From: Numida meleagris
Lineage: Eukaryota; Chordata; Aves; Galliformes; Numididae
Assembly (NCBI RefSeq): GCF_002078875.1
Contig: NC_034414.1
Location: 23,366,616 to 23,430,615 of the forward strand
DNA length: 64,000 nt
Direction of reading: 5' to 3'
The notes below the pieces were generated by a model. It had not been told where the DNA came from. It did not search any database and saw nothing but the letters and a program-made list of their open reading frames with translations. Both the position numbers and the translations under genes were made by a program. Shown here one piece after another: positions 13,997-26,900 of the stretch. The stretch's first letter is position 1; each line of letters starts with the position of its first letter.

Positions 13997-16439
13997 ATAT
14001 ATGCACAACATTCCCAAATGTACAGAATTTGATTCAGACTCCAGGTCTTATGTGAGCTAGTTACTTTTCTGTGTAAATGCAGAATAGAATCCTTGTAGTT
14101 AAAGGACATGATAATTTGTCCACATAAAAATATCGAATTAAGACCTCCATGGAAAAATCTGTAACAAGTGTGTGAACTGGGAGATTATGCTGGAAACAGA
14201 AAGCCAGTAATACTAGACAGGATAAGACATACATTTTGTCCAGTCTGTCACCAAGAGAAAAGGATAACTATATCCTAGTTATCAGGAAAAAAGAGCAGAG
14301 CAGTATTCTGTCCAGTAAACTTAATGATTTTGTTAATATTTTTAGAACTTTCAAGATATCCAGCAGGAAGAGAGAGCTGTTATATCAAAATGAAGAGAAA
14401 TTGGATGTGTTAATATTGGAACAAGTCACTCTGCTAATCTCGGTGAACACACGGAATGAAAATGCATTTCATTGCAAGAAAAAAGGCAGAATATTAAAAA
14501 AAAGTAGTTACAAGCTTTAGAAAAATTCCTAAGTGTGTACTGTTAAGAGAGTTAATGTAATGAGGGGAGTTACAGCTGCCTGCTGAATGACTGTGCAAAA
14601 TGGAAGCAATCTGTATATGATGAGTTACTTCAAAATGAAGTATTATGAAGTTTTCAGGTCAGATTAAGCATTTTCTAAAGTAAGCTGGGTTGAAAGTCAT
14701 GAACTCTATACTAAAGCAATATGGAGAACAGAAACCAGGACAGAAGATTCTCCAGAGTAACTGTAGCTGGTAAAATATTCAATTTATTTTTGGTAGAACT
14801 GTATTTCCATTACCATAGAATAAGACCAGTAGAAATGAGGAGGACAACGAAGATATTTAGGACGTTACGCTAGCAGCCAAAGAGATATACATGGCAATTA
14901 TCCATGCTGCCTGTCTTATCTGTCTGTAATTCACATCCAGGCAAGACTGCTTATAGATACTGCATGTAATTTTGCTGCTTGAGTAAATCCAAGCTAACTT
15001 CTTAGAAATATTTCTCTAATGTTCTGATGACATTATTATTATTCACTTTCTGTGTAGGACTTTCAGCACCCTTGCAATATAGCTATTAATATTCCTTGTT
15101 TTCCCATACTGGCGAAGACCAGATTTCAGGAATATGAACTTTCTTTTTCTGTTTGGTTAGAGTTGTGAGAATAACTTGACTGTTACTGGATGATTTTTTT
15201 TAAGAATTTTTAAAACAAACAAAATAAAACAAAATGAGCAAACAACAACGAAAAGAAACAGGAAGAGTAGATAATTCATATTCACTCTAAATCATTTTCA
15301 TAATTTTCTTACTAAAGTGGATATCTTCCAAGATTTAATTATGAGTTGAATGAAACATTTCTTTCAAGTAAAAATGAAGAAGTTTTTCACTTTAAATTTT
15401 GATACATTCTGAAACAACCAAAAAAAAAAAAAAATCCAAATCAACAGCCTTTACTGCTCAACCTAAATAATTCGGAGAACTTAACAATATTTTACAGATA
15501 ATTTCTTTCCAGGACCAAATCCTGAACTCCCCATTTATTGGGCAAATGAAACACCTAGCAGAAAAATAATGCCTAGATGTGGTTTAAATAGCTACCATCA
15601 TCTTCCATTTCTGTTTCTCTCCTGCCATCTATTATTGCACGTCTTTTACAGCTTCTTTAATTCACAAACTTATTTAATTTGAAAGACCCTACTAAAATTT
15701 TACTTGCCCAACAACCAGCACTTAATGAGGATTTGTTCCCCTCTGAATTTGGAGAATAAATTTTTAAGATCATTTGTTGTACCCAAGCACTATATAAAAC
15801 CTCAAACTGCAAATCTTTTTGTGTCCTGTATCTCCCATCTCTTCTGCCTCTTGTGAAATACCTTGTTCTTCTCTTTCAGTCATCTTCATGTCCCACAGCA
15901 CCCTCAAGGAACAGTGTTTCCAACTCAGAGCAATTCCTCCTTAACATACATAGGGCACTTCTATTCTCTGCAATGTTATGGTTCAGTCTTTTCTTTGCAA
16001 CCAAGAGAGTGAGAAACAATTTGTCTTACTTAATAAGAAAAGCATCCGAATCACAATGTCTACATACATATCTCCACCCTAAACACACCAATTTCTTCCA
16101 CGTTACCAAGGAAATGAGTACACAGTTAATCGCAATGAATAAAACATATTCCTCTCCATCTTTTCTATTTCTATCTTTGTCTGTCAGCCCTACAGGCAAG
16201 AAGCCTTTTACTGCACTTCTGTACAAGTTTTGGGGAAGAAACAAAATAATTGAGAAGAAATATTCACTCTGATAACAGCATCCTGCTGTAGGGGATTTAA
16301 GCTGCTGTAACTGAGAAACACAGGACATGTTGATGACTGAGTTAAACTCTAGGCCTCAGAAACTGAAGATGAGAATTGCAGGCACCCAAAGGTCAGCAGA
16401 TTTCTTGTCTTTTTCTCTGTGTACCGTACAGTGTTCTGT

Positions 16440-16590
16440 TAACATTTTGCAATAGGTTCAGCAGCTAAGTTTTCTGGGGTGTGTGTAAGAGCGCACCACT
16501 TCCTGTGGTGACCGTTGTGTTTCCTGTTTTCTCAAGGCTGATGGAGACGAGCTGGCGCGGCTGCTGATTTTGAAACAGCGGCAGCTGCAT
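16440..16590. promoter_or_regulatory. Candidate SPI1 upstream regulatory element (URE)
   Basis: About 15.2 kb upstream of the SPI1 start codon, 90 bp hold a C/EBP-like TTTTGCAATA (16445-16454), a RUNX-ETS-RUNX composite CACCACTTCCTGTGGTG (16494-16510), a MYB-type CCGTTG (16512-16517) and a second ETS site TTTCCTG (16520-16526). E-box-like and GC-rich sequence follows to about 16.59 kb. The mammalian PU.1 URE lies at -14 kb (mouse) or -17 kb (human) and works through RUNX1, ETS/PU.1 and C/EBP sites. Position and motif content agree. Orthology is inference, because I could not align it. Confidence 0.6.
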
Positions 16591-19500
16591 GATAGTCTTG
16601 TGAGAGCTCAGAATGAATCACCGTCCCATCCTTACAGAAAAATCCCGAATCTTTCCAGAGTTGGAACTCAAACTCTGGTGGTGTTGGGCTACCTGCTTAT
16701 GCACTGCAAAGAGACTGGGGAATGCTCAGAACGCCAGTCAGAAGTCAAGAGAGAGACCACAGCAGGTCATGAGATTGGTCCAAAAATCATAAAACTTTTC
16801 GAAAAGTTTTTTTTTGTTCACTGTAACTTGAAATACTCATTCTTTGAAAAACAGTACATTCTCTGCAAAAAATATGCTCTTTTTTAATATGAAAAACAAA
16901 GCATCACAAGACTTTAAAAAAAAACACCACAAGCCAGTAACAGTGGATGGACAGGAAGGTTGTTACTGAAACACAGAACTACCTTTACACAGACTTTTGA
17001 CCAAAAAAACATTCAAACAATTGGAAGGTTTAAGGATACACTAAATTCAGTTTGTTGATAGAAGAACCTGTTTTGGTAAAAGACAGGAAAGGAAAGGAAT
17101 ATAAATTGACCAAAAAAGAAAAAGTCCTCTGATGTAGTGTAAAGGATGCAGAATAAATCAATCCTGTTACAACTTTCCTCAGCTAGTATTATTGAAACTT
17201 TCATATCAATATGAGACATTCTTCATACCTATTTACAAACAACTACAACATATTCTGATCATTGTAAAGGCTTCCCTGAGCAGGATGCTCTCAAAACTGA
17301 AATGAATAGTTGAAGCACCTGCTTAATAGAAAAAAAAAAAAAAAAACAAAACAAAACCCAAACATTTAAATTCATACTGTACTTTGAGATCCAGACTCAT
17401 ATTGGCCCCTAGATTGTCTGGAAATTTGAGGCTAACACCTGCTAGCTAACATATGCTTGAGAAATCTTGCAGAGACAAGATGATGTGCATTTTACCATGC
17501 ACTAAGCTCACTGAATTAAACAGACTTTTTTGACAAACTAGCCTAACTTTTTTTTAACTTTTTGAGTTCAGATCCAAGCTTCCCTGCCCGCTCCAGACAG
17601 TTTCACAACTACAGCCTCAATTCACTGCTGTTGCCTTCACCACCATGCCCAAAAGCAGGCAGCGAAGACAGCAGCAGGTCTAACAGCAGGTCTGACAAAA
17701 GCAGATCTACATTCTGGAAACAATAATTACACCAAATGAAAAGGAGACAGTGAGAAAATGCAAGCCTAGAAAACCTCTCTTAAGTCTGAAAGGAGCAGCG
17801 TCAGAAGGCGGGATTGGTGGGCCCCTTCTGGAGAGCTATGTATGGTCCTGACATTTGGGGCTAGACCAGAGAGGAACAGAGACTTCTGTTTAAACAAATA
17901 GCTTTGTTACTCCTTGAACTTGCTGTAAATCTCCTGCCTCAAAGTGATCATATATTTAATCCAACCGATTTCCAAATATTTATATAGTGCTGGATGCTTT
18001 TAATACACTTAAGAGATAATGCCTTTTATATTCCATTACCTACAGGCTAAAACTCTTGCACTTAACTAGAGGTCTACTTTGACCACATGCTACACTGTCT
18101 AAAATATTTCCAAATACTTTCCACTTCCTGGACCTTTCCCCTCTTCTGCTCTTGCCTGGTCCTCTGTAATCTTGGACTGTGTTTTACACAAATATTTAAT
18201 GGAGATGAATGTCCCCTTGCTTTATGAACTCTTGCCAGGGGCCTGCCCTGAGTTCTTTCACAGAGAAGTGAATACGAAAGAGCTTGGGTTCCTCTCTCTG
18301 CACAGCCTTTGTTTCACTTTCACCTGTTTTCACTCACTGGTTTAATCTGAAGCTACTTGAGCTCAAGTACAGTGCTCCTGAGTTCCCAGCTCATAAGACA
18401 AAAAACAATCGTTCTGCAGGAGAATGCAAGAAATAAGGACAAACTTTTAGATAACTTCCTGTTCTGGCTCAGTGTCTTGACTCTCATGTGATGGTTTCTT
18501 TAACCCGACTCTTCTCAAAATGTCATCAAGCTTGCTTAGCAGCACCTATACAGGGTTTTGCAAAGAAAACACTAGAATAAGAGATGGAAAATCCTAGTCT
18601 TCCCTACCATACAACTGAGCAAAACACTTCTGAGAGTAATGATGCATTATTAGATAACATTTATTTTTCCTTCCTGGATTTAAAGCTAGAATTACTACAG
18701 TTCTCAACCACATGCATCATTAAATGCCTGTCACACTGCTCATTTTGTAGCTACTACTGCTCTTGTGGGGAAATTCCTTTTAACCTCAGCTGAGGTGCTC
18801 ACAAACTATGAAGGCAGTATGGAGAGACAGGTCTTAGGGGAGGAAATGCAATGCTAAAAGATATGGAAGGTGGCAGAATAGAACACATAGCAGTTTTGGA
18901 TGACATGATGAATTATGCTAACTTTTGAAAAAAGTATAATAGTGTTTTTTGGAACTGAACAGAAGGGATCAAATCACATCACTTTGTAGTTATTCATGTC
19001 CAGCAGTGGCTTGAAAACTTCTTCATGAGGAAGTAGGCCTTCACAGACCTAAGTGATAAGCCTGCCCAGTCCTTTAGAACCACATTCCATGAATGGCAGA
19101 GCTCATACTGACCAGAGAGGCCAGGCTGCTATCTGGAAACTGGCTATCCAAGACTGCTATGGCTAACCATCAACTGTCAGTCTGCTAGGAGGAGTGGGGG
19201 AGGAGGGCTGCAGTTCTGTTATGAAAGTTGTTTATCCACTGATTATCAGCAGCATGAATGTATGTGAAATAACAGCAGGTTTTTACAGAAGGAGCCTCTA
19301 AATTGCGTTATGGTTAAAGATGATGCACTGTGTCCACATTTGGAGTTCCAACAGAGTGAATAAGTTAACTAAAACCAATCCTGCTCATCTCTTCTTCAAG
19401 GCTTGATAAATGTAGACTGATGAACACCAACGCGTTCAACAGCACTAGCAAAGCGTGGGCTATGGGACTTCTAAGGATATCATGCACTTACACCATTGGG

Positions 19501-21090
19501 CACCCTGGAAACTTACTGTTTCTCATAGAGATAGACATCAGAAGAGTCCACTCTGGACACTGCTAGTCTGCAGTCTTGTTTTTTCACATAATATTAGGGT
19601 TTTTGCTTCAAATGATCAAGTTGCATGGCATGAATACAAGCCTGAGCTTATAGCTATCAGGTATATCTTAAGTCTGTTAAAGAGGAAAAGTTGCAGCAAC
19701 AGAATTTCCTCGAATTAACAAATTCACATTACTGCATAAAAGGAGTAGCAAAATTCAGCAGTAAAATGTTGCAAAGTCTGTTTCTGATTATTTTATGAAT
19801 AGTTTTACTTGCAGTTTAAGGGAACTGGACCAAGGGGAAAAATGACTGAATAAACACCTTCCTGAAATTCCTTGCATTTCCAATCAAGTCCAAAGACAGT
19901 AAACTTGCTCCCCTGAAACACATACACAAGATACAGGGATATGCCATCTCTGGATTTACCAATGTCCACAGAAGGAGAGGCTCTGTTGTAAGAAGGAAAA
20001 TTCCTCACCTGTGCAAGGCTGGTGAATATAGATCCTGCCTGTGGCACATGTGCATGTATCAGAGGCCTAACATTTTTTGTTTAATAGTTGGTGTTGAGCA
20101 GACAGTGTGCCCTTTATCCCTATACAGATAAAAGAAAATTAAAGAAAAGTAGAACTGCATCCTAACAGCCACTTTTTTCCAAAAAAGAACCAAAAATTTG
20201 TTGGTAAAAGGCATATAACATGGAGAAAGTGGCCTGGGGATACTTGCACACAAAGACTGAAGAATCAAAACTGCAGAATTACATAGACACTTTAAAACCA
20301 CCTTAGATGCGTTGTTGATATTGATTCTTAGTGGATTCCCTAATGACAAATCAGCAGTTTCTACCTGCTACAAAAATGACCAGTGTGGTCCTCACAACAG
20401 ACTCTAGAAGATATTTCCCAAATCTGGCATCCAATCTGTCTGTCAGGTTACAAAGTAAAGTAATGCAAATGCAATACATCTAAGACAGCCTGAGAAAACA
20501 TTTTAGCCTCTGTAGAGTGTGCTAAAAAAAGAGGATAGCCCTGCTAGCTGGCAGGATCTGTGAGAAAACTGTCCTAGGACAATTCTCTAAGGAATGTGTT
20601 TCTTTCTGTTCTATGAACGGTCACAAAGGACATCTATCCTGAGTAATGTATCTTTGTGCAGAGATCTCCAAACTGATACCTGAAGTAGGTATGTGATAAA
20701 CAGTGGCATGGCTAGAATCACAGCTGAGCTGCAGTTTTTCCTTAGTTCCTTACTACATAAGTACACCAGTTTGTCTGAAGGATCTGGAAGATGCTGCTGT
20801 AATCTGGGGCTTGGGTAATTCTACAATGGCCCTATAAAGTATTTAGTTTTATTCTGAGAATTGAAGGTCCCCATATTGTATAAAGCGTGGATTCAGCATT
20901 GTAATACATAGAAATATGGCTCAGGGAAAAAGACCTTGAGAAACTATAAATGCACTGGCATTCAAGTTAGTAGCTATTGTAGTTAATCTTGTATGAAGGC
21001 TTATTGCCACAAGATCCCACTATAAGGAGAATCTGCTGAAAGAATGTACTTTCAAACAAGTCTGCTTTTCTGAAGTGATAACAACAATAG

Positions 21091-21116
21091 TTTTTTTTTT
21101 ATATATATATATATAT
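21091..21116. repeat. Poly-T plus (AT)8 microsatellite
   Basis: Ten T residues are followed by eight AT units. This is a simple repeat with no sign of function. Confidence 0.9.
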
Positions 21117-23519
21117 GAAAAGGTGGTAAACGAAGAGACTATCACAGATCTGACAAAATTTGACTCATCTTTGACTCATTTTAACTCATCTTTGGATTTC
21201 CAAAATGGAGGTGGATCACTGTAGGAAAATAAACACAAATCAAACGTAAGAATATAACACACTGTAGAGACACAATGAGGGCTACAGGCTAACATAAGTA
21301 ATTTCAAAAGGTAAGTCTTGATTGTTTCAAAAATATAAAGAACACAGATTTCTGAAAATTAATCTGAGATGGGCTAAGACTTTATTTGGAACCTCACACA
21401 GAAAATGTTGTCCATTTAATTTTGTAGAAGCAGAATGATAATGACTACCTGATTTATAATCTATATTCCAGTCAAGCAGCTTTCATAAGGGATTTTCCCA
21501 ACACTGAGTTCCCAGATGTAGTGCTTTGGGGTTAAGGTGTAAAATTTATCCTTGCATCTTTGAAAGCATATCTAGACCATTTCATGGGACTCCTTGATGA
21601 CTGTGAAGGTATTGAGGATCTGTTTACTAATGGTGTTTCAGCAGTCATGGTTTTATGACTAACTATAGTAGCTGCATCCAGTTTTGATCTAAGAATTGAC
21701 TGCAGCATGAGAATAAAAAGAAAAATGTTTAGGAAACTGTTTCCATGATAGCAGAAGGCAACTAGGAGTGATTCCTGACTTATGCATACTGCAAAGGAAC
21801 TAAATGTATTTTCTGGATGGAAATGGAGCTACACAGTGCCTCCCCAGGTTTATACATGATGGCCATGAGGAAAAATGGGAACGGAAAGAAATGAGGAATA
21901 TTCTTTGATAAAGATTCTGAAGAATAATACATATTTGTTAGGCCATTATTTCATTGTCAGAAGATAACTTGTGAATGGAAATATTTTTTGCCTGTCCTGA
22001 AGGTTTGATATTCTTTTCAGAAAGAAAAAAAAAAGAACACTGTAGATCCCACTAGCAGCTCATTCCTGTTTGCTAAATCTAAATGGCTTTTGCATAGAAC
22101 TGAAAATATCTCAGTATATACAAATATTCAGGCACTACCAACAAAGGTGCTAGTAGGTTTGGCGCCAAAATTCAATGATAAAGGGAAATAAACCATTATT
22201 ATAAAGTCTGGGTACTTAAACAACCCTTTACAACTACACTCAGCTTTCTAGCTGCCAGGGAAGTCACAGGATTCACGTGTTCTGCTGTAGTCCTTTGCCC
22301 CTCACTCACAGAGGAGATTTGGCTAGTGTTGTGACCCATACTGCAACAATGTAGGCTTATCAGTATAGCTAAGGCAGATTCAACATAGCTCCTCAAGAAT
22401 CATATCCTTAAGAATGATGCCCAATTCTTCCAGGGCATAGCCATGGCAGACTTGTTCCTGGGATTAGAACAGCTACTGAAACAGTTTATGGAATCTTTGT
22501 CTGGTTTCTATTTTTGGTTCTCTGTGTTCAGACTGAGGGCAATGAACCTGCAGAAGGTCTCTGGTAGGTCTAACTTCTAGGTAGCTAACTAAATAACGTA
22601 ATAAAATATGCAGCTAACCAGTGGAATCCTAAAGGTCTTCTCCTCTGTAAAATTTTCTTTTTCCTACATTCTTCTGACTAGATCTACAAAAAGTTATTCC
22701 ATCTCAACTAAAATACAATGACACAAAGCTGTGACACAACGTAAAGGAGTCTCTAATCCATCTAATTTTAATCATCAGCCTCTCTCCCATTATTTTTCTC
22801 TCTACTTCCTGGGTTCAGCTTTCCAGTTACGCTTCTCTTTTGGTGTGGTGTATCTTCTATCACCTGGCTCAACATTTGTTATAAGGCCCAACATATAAAC
22901 TAACAGAAGGCTTGCCTTCTGTCTAGAGGGCAACTGATCAGCTAGACCTCTTTTCCGAAGGGAGTCAATCTGTGCCTCTGTCCCCAGTTAAACTCTTCAA
23001 GAGCACATTTCCATAGTCCTAACATCCAGTAGAAGATGATTCAGTCAATACTGCCTCAGACAATTTCCTGCTACTACCATTTGAGGATGAGAAACAATAT
23101 TTCACTTTCTGTAGGACAAGAGGAATAAAGTGTGATCCATATCCTGAAGTAGATGGGATCACCAGGAAACAAGCTCAGGAAGTTAGCTCATCATACTGTG
23201 CAAAGGAGGAGTAAAACAGCAAAAGCTGTTCTAGTAAACTTCTATTTACTGGCATGCTATTGAGCAATGGCTTTGGTAACATGGTGTACATTCATACACA
23301 CACAGATTCTCACGTGTATACACAAAAACACAGAGAAGTCCCTTAGTGCTGGAAGGCAACTGCAGGTGGTGCTCAGAAAAGGAAAAATATTGTTGGTCTC
23401 TCAGTTTGTGAAGTTATTGCTGCTCTTCACAGCACCACCAGCAGCAACTTAGAGCCAAATCTATTTAAAAACAGTAAAGGCAGAGAAGTGAAGTTGCCTT
23501 TGGTTGTGCTTTTTTTTTT

Positions 23520-23600
23520 CTCTTTCCCGCTGTAGCTTCCTCTTTCTCTTCACCAGCTCAGCACTGCTGGCAGCTTTTTATAAACCACGATTCCTACTGC
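23520..23600. promoter_or_regulatory. Candidate myeloid enhancer with consensus PU.1 site
   Basis: The minus strand of 23536-23545 reads AAAGAGGAAG, the optimal PU.1 binding sequence. A RUNX-like AACCACG lies at 23583-23589 and a pyrimidine tract lies upstream. The site is about 8.1 kb from the SPI1 start codon, so it could serve autoregulation. This is motif evidence only. Confidence 0.35.
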
Positions 23601-23851
23601 TGTCAGCTTGTTTGGAAACTACATGGTGAGCTCAGTCCAGCAGCCACTGCTGTGGGTTTCTGTTTAATTGCAGACCGGATTTGCTTTAAACTCTGTACCC
23701 CCCTCACCATTTTCATTCCAAAGCGTTCAAAGAGCTCTGCATATTCCTAAATATTCATTGCAAAGCAGAATTCTGCAGTAAACCTATACAGTTAGCATAA
23801 ACTAAAAGTGGAAGTCCATTCCCATAAACAAGTAGTAAAAAACTTCTGTTC

Positions 23852-23961
23852 AATGCACATAGGAATGATGGCCTCTGGAAGGTTAAACAATGGCAGAGTG
23901 ATCAGTAATGCACATAGGAATGATGGCCTCTGGAAGGTTAAACAATGGCAGAGTGATCAGT
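23852..23961. repeat. Perfect 55-bp tandem duplication
   Basis: Positions 23852-23906 and 23907-23961 are identical, and five further bases (AATGC) continue a third start. No transposon ends are visible. This looks like a recent segmental slip or unequal exchange about 7.8 kb upstream of SPI1. Confidence 0.97.
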
Positions 23962-26900
23962 AATGCCATTATTTTAGGTGGACACTAATCTGCACTGAGC
24001 ATGCAAAGTGATACAATGAGAACATATTGCTGTGAAGCAATAAGAAATACTGAGATCTTCATTTGTAGAGGAGTCCTCTACAATACCTCAGACACCTTTA
24101 AAACTGGAGACAGTGTGGATGGGCCAGTACAGTACTGTCTAGAAACATCACAGTTGCATGAAAAAGGAGTGAAAAAGCTTCATCAAGTCATAAGATCATG
24201 GAGAGACTACTAGGAAAGGAGACAGAAGCAACAACAGTAAAGAATAGGAGCAGGGCTGAGGAAACTCTACAGGGTTGGGAGAGTGAGATAAACGGCACTA
24301 GCACTCCTGAGGACTTCACCTCTGCCTGCTGCATCAAAAGCAAATTTGGCCATTGTTCTTGTGGAGAAAACAGTGGGTACTAACTTCAGACAGATGCTTC
24401 TTAAGACAGCAGAAATCCAACAGCCAGTGAGGCACTGGGGGATGATGGTAATATCTTGGCTAGGAGCAAATGATGCTCAAAAGAAGAGCTATGCAAAGAA
24501 AAGAAAGTCAGTAGGTTCCTCCAGGTCACAAAGTTCAAAAGCTCTTTTACTTGCAGATCTCTCAAATGTTCCAATGTAGATACAACCATACACAAAACCT
24601 GCATTTTCAATTTAAGCCCACTGATTTGTTATTTTTCTCAGATCTTTCAGAAATACTCCATGGACTGGAAGAGGCCTATACATCATGAGCTGAAAAGTCA
24701 GTAAATCATGGCAGGAAAATACAGGTCTAAATACAGTACTAGTTAAACTAAATGTAACATATGTATTACTGGATTAAACAAAAACATCAAAATTGGTAAT
24801 AATTTGCTACAACTACCAACTATGTTAAATACACAATCCAGTATTTGAATTAATTTTAAAACAAATGAATAAGGCTTTATATGTAGGTGAGTTCTGTGAC
24901 TGAAGAGGCAAAAAACTTGAGTAAGCTAAGGGTTATAGTAGCGGCAATAAGGTAACTGCAGAAAAGATGAAGATCCATTTATCAGCAGAATGCTTTTTGC
25001 CAATAATTTAACTTGTATGTGCTCCTGCTGTAAATAACTGTATATAGTATTGCTATTGAATTGTAATTATCTTGATCCATTGTGTTAGCAGTCAGACATT
25101 GCTCACAAGACCTCTCTCAACAGACATAGCTACTAGGAAAGTCTGTCCCCTTCTCAGCTGGCAGGAATCCTGCAATCTGGGGACAGAGTCAGCTGAGTTA
25201 TAAATACTCAGCTGGGGCTCTGTTTTGATGTCTACTCTTCTGTCTCCTACCATCTCCTACTCAGAAAAGAACCATTTCCCTTTTCTTAATGACCACTGAA
25301 ATAATCTAGGGAATTTCCAGCACACCGTGTGCAGATTCTGATTCACTTTAACCCCAGAAAATGTTTAACTCCTTCTGGGAATTACTGTGAATTGATCCAA
25401 TTCTACATGGTAAGATTCCCGAAGTTCCTCTTTCCCTTAGTATCCAGACCATTCTGCTCCTCTGCACTTCTACAATGCATGTCTCGCTCTGGAATGGCAT
25501 CTTCCTACCTGTGCAACCTTAAACTCTCCACACTGTTAATTTGGTGTGATCTATGGAGGTTTCTTCTCCTAAAATGGGAAGACAGGTTAATTTTCTTAAA
25601 CACATCTATATCTCTTGGCATATACTTCTGTAACATTCCTTAAAATGTTACAGTGCTTCCGCTAAAACAACATGGTCAAAACAAATTCCTCTAATTTTTG
25701 CTTCCCTTCAATCTCCTTCTTTTAGCACAGCTATTCTTACTGTCACTATAATTTGGGTGTTGTCTCTGACACTATGCCAATCTAAACAAGCAGGCTTTAT
25801 CAAGGATATGCAGCTTCCTCTTGCAAGACACCTGTAAGCTCAAACCTTTTCACTTTCCTTTCATTCCATAAACTCTCATCTGCCAGTGGTCTGAATTATG
25901 GCAAGCCCTTCTCTCCGGGCTTTCTGGCTTCAGATGAATTTTTTCATTTTCTATTTTCTCTCCTTCCTTCAGCACAAGGGGTAATCAAAATACTGATCAA
26001 ATGTGATGGTTTTTTTTAAGTTTATTTAATTCTACACTAAATTTGTCTGAATTCCCACATCAAAAACAACTTTTGAAGTCATTTTAAGACTCTTTACAAA
26101 TCTGGACCTCCCTAGTCTTCATTCAATTACTATTTTTACCTTATATTTCTGACACAACAAGGAGACTTAAATACAGTTCAGTACAGTTAAATACCATACT
26201 GGAAGTATAGAAAATTGTTTGCATTTAAAAAAAAATGTCAAGTTAGAAGACCAGTAGTTGCAGCAGTGGGATTAACAGGAGGGAGGAAAAAAGCTATCAA
26301 TCTAGATATTGCTAGCAGAACAAGATAACAGAAAATGTTGCGCCAAAATACAGAGCAATACAACTGCAACCAAACAGATCAACTCCTTCATCAGGCCTGC
26401 AGTTTTTAAATGGCTGATGTAACTTTTGTCAAAGCAGCAAGCAAACTGTGGTTCTAAAAAACCAAACAGCTTAAGATGGAGCTACTTACCTCCAAACTGC
26501 TAACTTTCTCTATCAGAAAATCAGTGAAAGATATCAAGAGTTCAACTTCCCCTGGAAATATCATGGCACCTGAAAAGCTCCCCAGTCAAGAAAGCAAAAA
26601 TGAAGACTGGAGAATCAATGCAATTCAATTTCCTATAATAAGGGTCATTTACATTTACAAAGGAAGAAAAAAGAAATTAATTCAAACACAATTTTTCTTA
26701 CCATTTATCACTTCTGTAAGAAAAAAGTCGCTACAGATAATATGCTACAGAGTCTGTTATACACAAGTCACACACATCTGTCCTAGTCATATACACATAA
26801 AGCTGTAGCATGGGTCTTGCACACGTGCTCCACCTCTAACAAAGCCAAATGTCTCCTGGGAGGATGTACACAGAGTATTGGCTTTTCATGCTTCAGTTCT

